DNA of 64,000 nucleotides from NCBI RefSeq assembly GCF_002575655.3, contig NC_053041.3, forward strand, positions 373,657,054-373,721,053, read 5' to 3'. This document shows positions 21,335-32,657 of this stretch, piece after piece. Made by a program: the position numbers and the translations under genes. Below the pieces are notes generated by a model, which was not told the DNA's origin, made no database searches, and saw only the letters and a program-made list of their open reading frames with translations. Source of the DNA: Aegilops tauschii subsp. strangulata. Lineage: Eukaryota; Streptophyta; Magnoliopsida; Poales; Poaceae. How positions within the stretch are numbered: the stretch's first letter is position 1; each line of letters begins with the position of its first letter.

Positions 21335-21804
21335 TTCATGGTGAGGAGATACCTCGTGCAGAGGATTACAATGGTGTATGAGATGTCTACCAAGAGTTGA
21401 ATGTCCAGATTGGATCCCTAATGAGGACCTAGGCCTCCCTTTATTTAGACAGGAGGGGCCTAGGGTTTACATGAGAGGGTACGTGAAATTAGTTCGGCTG
21501 TCGCCCTCTATATTCAAGAACACGCTCATCGCCTTTGCCTCCTTAGGGCTCCATGATATCCCTTGGGCCTGGTGGGCCCTGGTCAAGGTCGAGGTTGGGA
21601 TCCCTTATGCCAGGTACCCCGGGCACAGGACCCCATCACCCTTTCTCGAAAAAATGTAACCCCAAAAGGCATTGTAAATATTTCTTGTAGATTTACCTGT
21701 GTAAAGGTCTCTATGGTTGTGAAAGCGCTCGCCAGCAGGACATCCTGGACAAGCAACCGTGGTGCCATCTAGCTACATTTAACCGAACTGGGCAAGCAAC
21801 CAGG
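21041..21804. repeat. Mixed LTR/UTR-like fragments with CTT microsatellite
   Basis: This looks like the terminal region of a gypsy element (ccgtgcctggcgtgccagct, then tgcgttagggct-like UTR text), followed by non-diagnostic sequence. A (TTC)n microsatellite occupies about 21302-21335. I see no coding frame. The block lies between two LTR fragments and is best viewed as a chain of deletion remnants. Confidence 0.5.
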
Positions 21805-21959
21805 TTCTTATTTGTTTGTGTAGGTCCGAGGGACTTGCGTGTGGCCTCCTACTGGATTGATACCTTGGTTCTAAAAAACTGAGGGAAATACTTACGCTAC
21901 TTTGCTGCATCACCCTTTCCTCTTCAAGGGAAAACCAACGCAGTGCTCAAGAGGTAGCA
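21805..21959 (+). repeat. Remnant of the Sabrina-like 5' LTR
   Basis: Matches the last 155 bp or so of the LTR at 26118-27699, ending with ctcaagaggtagca in both. The upstream 1.4 kb has been lost by deletion, which also removed the left target duplication. Confidence 0.85.
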
Positions 21960-21970
21960 AGAAGGATTTC

Positions 21971-21989
21971 TGGCGCCGTTGCTGGGGAG
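21971..21989 (+). other. Primer binding site (tRNA-Asp type)
   Basis: TGGCGCCGTTGCTGGGGAG follows the LTR end by eleven bases. The usual site is TGGCGCCGTTGCCGGGGA; a single C-to-T change is seen. Confidence 0.75.
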
Positions 21990-22178
21990 GTCTACGCAAA
22001 AGTCAACATACCAAGTACCCATCACAAACCCTTATCTCCCGCATTACATTATTTGCCATTTGCCTCTCGTTTTCCTCTCCCCCACTTCACCCTTGCCATT
22101 TTATTCGCCCTCTCTTTTCCGTTCGCCTCTTTTTCGCTTGTTTCTCGTTGCTCGTGTGTGGATTGCTTGTTTGTCACG

Positions 22179-23320
22179 ATGGCTCTACCTAGATTTGGTG
22201 ATCTTCACCTTAAAAGGTTAGAAGAGATCGAAAGCAACGTCAGGAGTTTTATGGTTTTGCAATTTGAGCATAATAATTTCTTCAGAAACGAGCTTAAGGA
22301 ACAAAAAAGCTTTATGAGTTATATGAATAAAGAGCTCGATGATATGTCTAAAGAATTTGATGGTTTGAGATCCCAAATTGCTCGTCTTGAGAAGTTGATA
22401 GCTGAAATATCGGATAAGCAGGCTACCTTAGTTAATAAGATGGCGCTAAACCGGAGAACTTTGAAAATAAAGATGAAGATCTAAAAGTTATTGATGTGTC
22501 CCCTATTAAATCTTTGTTTTTCAATATGAATCTTGATAATGATGGGACTGAATATGATCCACCTTTACCTAGAAGGCGTTCCAAAAATTCGGAGTTTTTA
22601 GATCTTGATGCTAAAATTGATAAAAGTGGGATTGAAGAAATCAAAGCCCTAGATATTTATAAACCCACTATTTTGGATTTCAAGGAATTTAATTATGATA
22701 ATTGCTCTTTGATAGATTGTATTTCCTTGTTGCAATCCGTGCTAAATTCTCCTCATGCTTATAGTCAAAATAAAGCTTTTACAAAACATATCGTTGATGC
22801 CTTGATGCAATCTTATGAAGAAAAGCTTGAGTTGGAAGTTTCTATCCCTAGAAAAATTTATGATGAGTGGGAACCTACTATTAAAATTAAGATTAAAGAT
22901 CATGAATGCTATGCTTTGTGTGATTTGGGTGCTAGTGTTTCCACAATTCCAAAGACTTTATGTGATTTGCTAGGTTTCCGTGATTTTGATGATTGCTCTC
23001 TAAACTTGCACCTTGCGGATTCCACTATTAAAAAACCTATGGAAAGAATTAATGATGTTCTTATTGTTGCAAATAGGAACTATGTGCCCGTAGATTTTAT
23101 CGTTCTTGATATAGATTGCAATCCTTCGTGTCCTATTATTCTTGGTAGACCTTTCCTTAGAACGATTGGTGCAATTATTGATATGAAGGAAGGGAATATT
23201 AGATTCCAATTTCCACTAAAGAAAGGCATGGAACACTTCCCTAGGAAGAAAATAAAATTACCATCTCAATCTATTATGAGAGCCACTTATGGATTGCCTA
23301 CCAAAGATGGCAATACGTAG
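22179..23320 (+). pseudogene. Sabrina-like gag/aspartic-protease ORF with one frameshift
   Basis: The frame starts MALPRFGDLHLKRLEEIESN, continues as a coiled coil (FRNELKEQKSFMSYMNKELD), and is broken by a shift near 22445. The second part (from about 22450 to 23320) contains an aspartic protease-like fold: ECYALCDLGASVSTIPKTL, where the usual DTGA is DLGA, and PSCPIILGRPFLRTIGAIID. The Asp-Leu-Gly-Ala version is common in this group and in the Athila-like element downstream. There is no zinc knuckle and no polymerase. The element must borrow its enzymes from a relative. Confidence 0.8.
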
Positions 23321-26117
23321 ATCTATCCTTGCTTTTATGCCTAGCTAGGGGCGTTAAACGGTAGCGCTTGTTGGGAGGCAACCCAATTTTATTTTTAGTT
23401 TTTTTCTTTTTGCTTCTGTTTAGGAATAAATATTTGTTCTAGCCTCTGTTTAGATGTGTTTTTATGTTTAGTTAGTGTTTGTGCCAAGTTAAACCTATAG
23501 GATCTTCTTGGATGATAGTTATTTGATCTTGCAGAAATTTCCAGAAACTTTCTGTTCATGAAAATAATTGTTAAAAATCACCAGAACGTGATAAAATATT
23601 GATTCCAATTGCTTCTGATCAATAAACAAATTTTCTAGGTCGTCCTATTTTGTCTGATTTTTTGGAGTTCCAGAAGTTTGCGTTAGTTGCAGATTACTAT
23701 AGACTGTTCTGTTTTTGACAGATTCTGTTTTTCGTGTGTTGTTTGCTTATTTCGATGAATCTATGGCTAGTAAAATAGTTTATAAACCATAGAGAAGTTG
23801 GAATACAGTAGTTTTAACACCAATATAAATAAATAATGAGTTCATTACAGTACCTTGAAGTGGTCTTTTGTTTTCTTTCGCTAACTGAGCTCACGAGATT
23901 TTCTGTTAAGTTTTGTGTTGTGAAGTTTTCAAGTTTTGGGTGAAAGATTTGATGGATTATGGAACAAGGAGTGGAAATAGCCTAAGCTTGGGGATGCCCA
24001 TGGCACCCCAAGATAATCTAAGGACACCAAAAAGCCAAAGCTTGGGGATGCCCCGGAAGGCATCCCCTCTTTCGTCTACTTCCATCGGTAACTTTACTTG
24101 GAGCTATATTTTTATTCACCACATGATATGTGTTTTGTTTGGAGCGTCTTGTATGATTTGAGTCTTTGCTTTTTAGTTTACCACAATCATCCTTGCTGTA
24201 CACACCTTTTGAGAGAGACACACATGATTTGGAAATTATTAGAATACTCTATGTGCTTCACTTATATCTTTTGAGTTATATAGTTTTGCTCTAGTACTTC
24301 ACTTATATCTTTTAGAGCACGGTGGTGGATTTGTTTTATAGAAACTATTGATCTATCATGCTTCACTTAGATTATTTTGAGAGTTTTAAATAGCATGGTA
24401 ATTTGCTTAAATAATCCTAATATGCTAGGTATTCAAGATTAGTAAAACTTTCTTATGAGTGTGTTGAATACTATGAGAGGTTTGATGCTTGATAATTGTT
24501 TTGAGATATAAAGATGGTGATATTACATTCATGCTAGTTGAGTAGTTGTGAATTTGAGAAATAATTGTGTTAAAGTTTGTGATTCCCGTAGCATGCACAT
24601 ATGGTGAACCGTTATGTGATGAAGTCGGAGCATAATTTATTTATTGATTGTCTTCCTTATGAGTGGCGGTCGGGGACGAGCGATGGTCTTTTCCTACCAA
24701 TCTATCCCTCTAGGAGCATGCGCGTAATACTTTGCTTTGATAACTTGTAGATTTTTGCAATAAGTATATGAGTTCTTTATGACTAATGTTGAGTCCATGG
24801 ATTATACGCGCTTTTCTTCCTTCCACCCTTGCTAGCCTCTCTAATGCCGCACACTTTTTGCCGGTATCATACACCCACCATATACCTTCCTCAAAACAGC
24901 CACCATACCTACCTATCATGGCATTTCCATAGCCATTCCGAGATATATTGCCATGCAACTTACCACCGTTCCGATTACTATGACACGCTCCATCATTGTC
25001 ATATTGCTTCGCATGATCATGTAGTTGACATCATATTTGTGGCAAAGCCGCCGTTCATAATTCTTTCATACATGTCACTCTTGATACATTGCATATCCTG
25101 GTACACCGCCGGAGGCATTCACATAGAGTCATATTTTGTTCTAAGTATTGAGTTTTAAGTAAATAAAAGTGTGATGATCATCATTTTTAGAGCATTGTCC
25201 CAAGTGAGGAAAGGATGATGGAGACTATGATTCCCCCACAAGTCGGGATGAGACTCTGGACGAAAAAAAGAGGCCATAAAAAAATAAAGAAAAGGCCCAA
25301 ATAAAAAAATATTATGAGAGAAAAAGAGAGAAGGGACAATGCTACTATCCTTTTACCACACTTGTGCTTCAAAGTAGCACCATGATCTTCATGATAGAGA
25401 GTCTCCTATGATATCACTTTCATATACTAGTGGGAATTTTTCATTATAGAACTTGGCTTGTATATTCCAATGATGGGCTTCCTCAAAATGCCCTAGGTCT
25501 TCGTGAGCAAGCGAGTTGGATGCACACCCACTTAGTTTCTTTTGTTGAGCTTTCATATACTTATAGCTCTAGTGCATCCATTGCATGGCAATCCCTACTC
25601 ACTCACACTGATATCTATTGATGGGCATCTCCATAGCCCGTTGATACGCCTAGTTGATGTGAGACTATCTTCTCCATTTTTGTCTTCTCCACAACCACCA
25701 TTCTATTCCACATATAGTGCTATGTCCATGGCTCACGCTCATGTATTGCGTGAAGATTGACAAAGTTTGAGAACGTCAAAAGTATGAAACAATTGCTTGG
25801 CTTGTCATCGGGGTTGTGCATGATTTAAATATTTTGTGTGGTGAAGATAGAGCATAGCCAGACTATATGATTTTGTAGGGATAACTTTCTTTGGCCATGT
25901 TATTTTCAGAAGATATAATTATTTAGTTAGTATGCTTGAAGTATTATTATTTTTATGTCAATATTAAACTTTTGTCTTGAATCTTTCGGATCTGAATATT
26001 CATACCACAATTAAGAAGAATTACATTGAAATTATGCCTAGTAGCATTCCACATCAAAAATTCTGTTTTTATCATTTACCTACTTGAGGACGAGCAGGAA
26101 TTAAGCTTGGGGATGCT
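23321..26117 (+). other. Non-coding internal region of the Sabrina-like element
   Basis: About 2.8 kb without a supported coding frame. The motif aagcttggggatgccc occurs at about 23974 and 24038, and a last variant, aagcttggggatgct, sits just before the 3' LTR where it doubles as the polypurine tract (about 26103-26117). The rest is A/T-rich with many short frames. Confidence 0.7.
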
Positions 26118-27699
26118 TGATACGTCTCCAACGTATCTATAATTTTTGATTGCTCCATGCTATATTATCTTCTGTTTTGGACATTATTGGGCTTTATTAT
26201 TCACTTTTATATTATTTTTGGGACTAACCTATTAACCGGAGGCCCAGCCCAGAACTGCTGTTTTTTGCCTATTTCAGAGTTTCGCAGAAAAAGAATATCA
26301 AATGGAGTCCAAACGGAATGAAACCTTCGGGAACGTGATTTTTGGAACGAACATGATCCAGGAGACTTGGACCCTACGTCAAGCAACCAACAGGGAAGCC
26401 ACGAGGTAGGGGGGCGCGCCTACCCCCCTGGGCGTGCCCTCCACCCTCGTGGGCCCCCGGTTGCTCCACCGACGTACTTCTTCCTCCTATATATACCTAC
26501 GTACCCCCAAACGATCAGAAACGGAGCCAAAAACCTAATTCCACCTCCGCAACCTTCTGTACCCACGAGATCCCATCTTGGGGCCTGTTCCGGAGCTCCG
26601 CCGGAGGGGCATCGATCACGGAGGGCTTCTACATCAACACCATAGCCTCTCCGATGAAGTGTGAGTAGTTTACTTCAGACCTTCGGGTCCATAGTTAGTA
26701 GCTAGATGGCTTCTTTTCTCTTTTTGGATCTCAATACAATGTTCTCCCCCTCTCTCGTGGAGATCTATTCGATGTAATCTTCTTTTGCGGTGTGTTTGTT
26801 GAGACCGATGAATTGTGGGTTTATGATCAAGTTTACCTATGAACAATATTTGAATCTTCTGAATTCTTTTATGTATGATTGGTAATCTTTGCAAGTCTCT
26901 TCGAATTATCAGTTTGGTTTGGCCTACTAGATTGATCTTTCTTGCAATGGAAGAAGTGCTTAGCTTTGGGTTCAATCTTAGGGTGTCCTTTCCCAGTGAC
27001 AGTAGGGGCAGCAAGGCACGTATTGTATTGTTGCCATCGAGGATAACAAGATGGTTTTTTATCATATTGCATGAATTTATCCCTCTACATCATGTCATCT
27101 TGCTTAAGGCGTTACTCTATTTCCATGAACTTAATACTCTAGATGCATGCTGGATAGCGGTCGATGAGTGGAGTAATAGTAGTAGATGCAGGCAGGAGTC
27201 GGTCTACTTGTCTCGGACGTGATGCCTATATACATGATCATACCTAGATATTCTCATAACTATGCTCAATTCTATCAATTGCTCAACAGTAATTTGTTCA
27301 CCCACCGTAAAATACTTATGCTCTTGAGAGAAGCCACTAGTGAAAGCTATGGCCCCCGGGTCTATCTTCATCATATTAATCTTCCAACACTTAGTTATTT
27401 CCTTTGCTTTTTACTTTGCTTTTATTTTACTTTGCATCTTCATCATAAAAATACAAAAAATATTATCCTATCATATCTATCAGATCTCACTCTCGTAAGT
27501 GACCGTGTAGGGATTGACAACCCCTTATCGCGTTGGTTGCGAGGATTTATTTGTTTTGTGTAGGTGCGAGGGACTCGCGCGTAGCCTCCTACTGGATTGA
27601 TACCTTGGTTCTCAAAAACTGAGGGAAATACTTACGCTACTTTGCTGCATCACCCTTTCCTCTTCAAGGGAAAACCAACGCAGTGCTCAAGAGGTAGCA
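26118..27699 (+). repeat. 3' LTR of the Sabrina-like element
   Basis: 1,582 bp from TGATACGTCTCCAACG to CAAGAGGTAGCA. A TATATATA box (about 26490) with a downstream transcript-like leader (ggagccaaaaacctaattcc) resembles a promoter. The bases gcgcg (27700-27704) would be the right target duplication; the left partner was deleted. Confidence 0.88.
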
Positions 27700-28696
27700 G
27701 CGCGCCCCCCTCCTCGCGCACCCAGGTGGCTTGTCCCCACCTGATGGCCCCGCTGACCCTATCTCCAATGCTCTAAATTCACATTTTTGGAGAAAAAATA
27801 AGGACGAAGAATTATCGCGTTTCACAAGACAGAGCCGCCGCCACCTCCTGTTCTTCATCGGGAGGCCAGATCTGGAGTTCGTATGGGGCTCCGGAGAGGG
27901 GAATCTTCGATCTTCGTCATCACCAACCCTTCTCCATCGCCAATTCCATGATGCTCCCCATCGGGAGTGAGTAATCCCTTCATAGGCTTGTTGGTCGGTG
28001 AGGAGTTGGATGAGATTCATCATGTAATCGAGTTAGTTTTGTTAGGGCTTGATCCCTAGTATCCATTATGTTCTGAGATTGATGTTGCTATGAGTTTGCC
28101 ATGCTTAATGCTTGTCACTTTGAGCCTGGGTGCCATGATTTCAGATATGAACCGTTTATGTTATCACCATTATATCTATTTTCTAGATCCGACCTTGCAA
28201 GTTATAGTCACCTATTATGTGTTATGATCCGCAAACCACGGAGTGACAGTATTCGGGATACTTTCCGATGATGATCGTAGTTTGAGGAGTTCATGTATTC
28301 ACTATGTGTTAATGCTTTGTTCCGGTTCTCTATTAAAAGGAGGCCTTAATATCACTTAGTTTACTTATGGACCCTGTTGCCACGGGAGGGTAGGACAAAA
28401 GATGTCATGCAAGTTCTTTCCATAAGTACATATGACTATTTACGGAATACATGCCTACATTGTATTTATGAACTGGAGCTAGTGCCGTATCGCTCTAGGT
28501 TATGACTGTTATATGATGAATATCATCCAATGAATTCATCGATCCAATGCCTACGAATTTTCCATATATTGTTCCTGCTAAGTGACTACTGCTACTGTTA
28601 CTGTTGCACTTGCTACAAAATCATTGCTATCATTGTTACCTTTACTATTACTGTCGCTATTACTATCAAAATTATCATACTACTTTGCTACTGATC
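27700..28696 (+). repeat. 5' LTR of the Athila-like element, first part
   Basis: Continuous with 32414-32579 after removing the solo LTR. The start was cut by the Sabrina-like insertion, so the true TG end is not seen. A short A/T trinucleotide-rich stretch (28570-28690, ctactgctactgttactgtt and similar) precedes the insertion point. Confidence 0.65.
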
Positions 28697-30690
28697 TGTA
28701 ACACCCCGAGAATCATGCTACAGTAACTCCCTGTGAATAAGCTAATCATGTTGCTAAACAGGGCTTGATCACAATTGCATCAAATTTCTTTTCAAACTCC
28801 TAGTTCAAACTTCAATTAAAATCAAAGTGGAAAATAAAAGTTTTCAAAAATTTGAACAAAAATGTTCGGTGGGTGCCAAATAATACACTGGTAATTATGG
28901 TGGAGAAAACACATTTTTATAAAATATCTAAATACTTTTAAATGAAATACAACAGAAAAGAAAATAAACAAATAAAAAGAAAACAGAAAACAGAACAGAC
29001 AACGAAAAAAAAGAGAAGGTCCTCCCCCCCCACTGGACCGCTGGCCCAACTGGGCCGACCCCCGGCCCAGCCGGCCAGCCCACCTCTCCCGCTCGCCCCC
29101 TCCCCTGTTCCCCCGACCGGGGTCGGAACAGGGGCCGTCCCCGCCGCACCCCCTCGCCGGCGACGGGGAGGATAAGGGCGCCAGCTCCCCCCGCCTCCTC
29201 GGGCCTCTCTCCCACTCACCCCCCCGCTCTCCCTCTCGGCCGCTGCGCCTCCCCCGTCAGATCCACCTCCCTCTCCCCTTCGATCCCCACTGCCCGAGCG
29301 TGCTCGCCGCCGTTCACCGTCGTTCCCGCGGCCACCGTGCCCCAATCGCCACTTCGCCGTGTCATACGCCGTCGCCGCCCTCGACTACACCACCTCCGCC
29401 TCTCCGTTGAAGCTCGGAGCCACTGCAACGGCCACCCCGAGCTCGTCTTCAACTTCGGACGCCGGCGACCCCCTTCTTCCCCGGCGCCGACCTGCTGCTC
29501 CTAAGCTCTCACCGGCCTCCGTGTGCCGCGCGGTGAGCCTCTTCCCCCCTCCTCCCCTGTCCGTTCCCTCTCGCGCGCTCCCTAGCTTCTTCCCCGCGCG
29601 CGCCCGAACGCCGCGCCGCGGAGCTCGCCGCCGGCGGGTCTCCGGTGACCTTTTGGTCACGGGCTCAAGCCCGCAGCACTCCCCACCGCACGTAGAAGCT
29701 TCCCAGCCCCTCCGCTTGCTCGACAGCCCGCCGTAGCCACGTTTCCGTCGGGCACCCGTGCGCGCCGCCGCCTCCGCCGCTCGCCGGCGCCGATTCCGGC
29801 CAAGTCCGGTGAAGCCCCGGCCACCCCTGGATGCGGCGTTGCGAGCCCTTTCGAATGGACCTAGCCCCGCTCCTCCCCGAGCCCCGTAGCGCGATTCCGG
29901 CCAACTCCGGCGAGGGGCCGCCGCTGCTTTGGTCGCCGGAGTTGCTCCGGCGCCGGCCGCCGACGTGGCTGGCCTGGCCCCCCCCAGTGCCACTGCCAGT
30001 GGGCCCGTGGGCCCCGTTGACTGGGTCCACCCAGTCAACGTGCTGACTGGGCAGGCCCAGCCACTGACATGCGGGCCCCGCCGCAAAAATAAAAAGAAAA
30101 GAAAAAGAAAAATGTTTTATAAATAAAAATAATTAGATTAACTAATCACTCACTGACATATGGGGTCCACCCCCTCTAATTAGACTGTTAGTTTAGTTTA
30201 AATTAATATTAGACTAACAGAGGCTGACATGTGGGTCCCACTGGACCCACCTGTCTGGTTTGACTGGTCAGCCGACCTGTTGACCTGCTGACGTCATCAT
30301 TGCCTCATGCTGACGTCATAATTCATTTTTGCTTAATTTAAATAATTCCAGAAATTCAAATAAACTTTGAAAATTCATATCTTTTAAACCGTAACTCGGA
30401 TGAAAATGTTTGCTATATGAAAGTTGCTCAGAACGACGAGACGAATCCGAATACGCAGACCGTTCGTCCACCACACCTCCCTATCCTATCGAACTAGCAA
30501 CTTTCCCCCTCCGGTCCGTCTGTCCGAAAATGCGAAACATCGGGAATACCTCCCGGATGTTCCCCCCCTTCGCCGGTACCACCTACTGTCGCGTTAGGGC
30601 ATACCTAGCACCGCTCATTGTCATGTCACGCATCGTCATGCTTATGTTTGCATTGTATTTACTGTTTCTTCCCCCTCTTCTCTCCGGTAG

Positions 30691-30772
30691 ACTACGAGAC
30701 CGACACTGCTGCTGCCCAGTTCGACTACGGAGTTGACGACCCCTCCTACTTGCCAGAGCAACTAGGCAAGCC
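30691..30772 (+). other. Exon-like module 1 inside the solo LTR
   Basis: After a tag acceptor-like site (30688-30690), an open stretch reads YETDTAAAQFDYGVDDP then SYLPEQLGK. Its composition is unlike the surrounding LTR, and acidic, tyrosine-rich wording like this returns in module 2. There is no proof that it is translated; it could be a fixed part of the LTR transcript. Confidence 0.35.
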
Positions 30773-32013
30773 CCCCCCCCCCTTGATCACCAGATATCGC
30801 CTATTCTTCTCTATACTGCTTGCATTAGAGTAGTGTAGCATGTTACTGCTTTCCGATATCCTATTCTGATGCATAGCCTATCCTTGCTGCTACTGTTGTT
30901 ACCTTTACTTGCAATCCTACATGCTTAGTATAGGATGCTAGTTTTCCATCAGTGGCCCTACATTCTTGTCCGTCTGCTGTGCTATACTACCGGGCCGTGA
31001 TCACCTGGGCGGTGATCACGGGTATATACTTATATACTACATACATGACACATGTGATGACTAAAGTCGGGTCGGCTCGTAGGAGTACCCGCAGGTGGAT
31101 CTTTGTGGCGGAGCGACAGGGCAGGTTGAGACCACCCAGGTGAGAGGTGGGCCTGGCCCTGGTCGGCGTTCGCGGATACTTAACACGCTTAACGAGATCT
31201 TGGTATTTGATCTGAGTCTGGCCATTTGGTCTATACGCACTAACCATCTACGCGGGAGTAGTTATGGGTATCCCGGCGTCGTGGTATCAGCCGAAGCCTT
31301 CTTGACGTCAGCGACTGAGTGGCGCGCGCCGGATTGGACTGGAACGCCACTAGGCTAGGTCTGCTTCCGGCCGCGTACGCAACGTGCAGGTGTGCATAGG
31401 GCGATGGGCCCAGACCCCTGCGCGCATAGGGTTAGACCGGCGTGCTGACCGCTCTGTTGTGCTTAGGTGGGGCTGCGACGCGTTGATCTTACGAGGCCGG
31501 GCATGACCCAGAAAAGTGTGTCCGGCCAAATGGGATCGAGCGTGTTGGGTTATGTGGTGCACCCCTGCAGGGAAGTTTATCTATTCGAATAGCCGTGTCC
31601 CTCGGTAAAAGGACGACCCGGAGTTGTACCTTGACCTTATGACAACTAGAACTGGATACTGAATAAAACACACCCTTCCAAGTGCCAGATACAACCCGGT
31701 GATCGCTCTCTAACAGGGCGACGAGGAGGGGATCGCCGAGTAGGATTATGCTATGCGATGCTACTTGGAGGACTTCAATCTACTCTCTTCTACATGCTGC
31801 AAGATGGAGATGGCCAGAAGCGTAGTCTTCGACAGGACTAGCTATCCCCCTTTTATTCTGGCATTCTGCAGTTCAGTCCACTGATATGCCCCTTTACACA
31901 TATACCCATGCATATGTAGTATAGCTCCTTGCTTGCGAGTACTTTGGATGAGTACTCACGGTTGCTTCTCTCCCTCTTTTCCCCCTTTCCCTTCTATCTG
32001 GTTGTCACAACCA

Positions 32014-32115
32014 GATGCTGGAGTCCAGGAGCCAGACGCCACCGTCGACGACGACACCTACGGCACTGGAGGTGCCTACTACTACGTGCAGGCCGCTGAC
32101 GACGACCAGGAGTAG
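32014..32115 (+). other. Exon-like module 2 inside the solo LTR
   Basis: After cacaaccag, a frame reads DAGVQEPDATVDDDTYGTGG then AYYYVQAADDDQE and a TAG. The acidic Tyr/Asp-rich wording matches module 1 in style, and the spacing (1.2 kb) would suit an intron. The product, if any, is unknown. Confidence 0.35.
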
Positions 32116-32413
32116 TTAGGAGAATCCCAGGCAGGAGGCCTGCGCCTCGTTCGATCTGTATCCCAGTTTGTGCTAGCCTTCTTAAGGCAAACTTGTTTAA
32201 CTTATGTCTGTACTCAGATATTGTTGCTTCCGCTGACTCGTCTGTGATCGAGCACTTGTATTCGAGCCCTCGAGGCCCCTGGCTTTTATTATGATGCTTG
32301 TATGACTTATTTATGTTTTAGAGTTGTGTTGTGATATCTTCCCGTGAGTCCCTGATCTTGGTCGTACACATTTGCGTGCATGATTAGTGTACGGTCAAAT
32401 CGGGGGCGTCACA

Positions 32414-32579
32414 TGATCACTTTGCTATAGATAATTAATCGCCAGGTGTGGTTGAATTGACAACTCAGCTGCTAATACTTGCAAATATTCTTCTGCTTCC
32501 CTTGTGTTGAATCAATAAATTTGGGTTGAATACTCTACCCTCGAAAACTGTTGCGATCCCCTATACTTATGGGTTATCA
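32414..32579 (+). repeat. 5' LTR of the Athila-like element, last part
   Basis: Continues the LTR after the solo LTR and ends with gggttatca at 32579, directly before the primer binding site. Confidence 0.75.
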
Positions 32580-32590
32580 AGACCTTTTTC

Positions 32591-32609
32591 TAGCGCTGTT
32601 GCCGGGGAG
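32591..32609 (+). other. Primer binding site (tRNA-Asp type, mutated)
   Basis: TAGCGCTGTTGCCGGGGAG, where the usual site is TGGCGCCGTTGCCGGGGA. The two changes (G to A and C to T) are the sort expected from methylated-cytosine decay in an old element. Confidence 0.75.
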
Positions 32610-32657
32610 CATAGCTATATTTGTTGAGTCACTTGGGATTATTATCAATTTATAGAT

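Larger units (their letters stand above)
21805..27699 (+). mobile_element. Sabrina-like LTR retrotransposon, non-autonomous, 5' LTR truncated
   Basis: The 3' LTR (26118-27699) is complete and starts TGATACGTCTCCAACG. Only about 155 bp of the 5' LTR remain (about 21805-21959). The primer binding site TGGCGCCGTTGCTGGGG (21971) is of the tRNA-Asp type. The internal part has one gag/protease-like reading frame and a long non-coding stretch, and no RT, RNase H or integrase, as known for the Triticeae family Sabrina. The name rests on my recognition of the LTR start and ORF, not on a search. Confidence 0.85.
28697..32413 (+). mobile_element. Solo LTR, 3.7 kb
   Basis: Starts TGTAACACCCCGAG and ends GGGGGCGTCACA, obeying the TG...CA rule. 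Both sides carry tgatc (28692-28696 and 32414-32418), a perfect 5-bp target duplication. Inside there is no primer site, gag or pol, so it is one LTR left after recombination between two. The GC-rich 29000-30100 stretch gives long open frames on both strands that do not look like proteins. The terminal bases are like those of the chromovirus LTR (TGTAACATCCC), so it is probably from the same clade of large-LTR elements. Confidence 0.9.

Noticed and set aside
29385..30086. 233-codon open frame on the minus strand in the GC-rich part of the solo LTR
   Set aside because: Overlapping long frames on both strands, no domain, and it lies fully inside an LTR with clear ends. Composition explains it.
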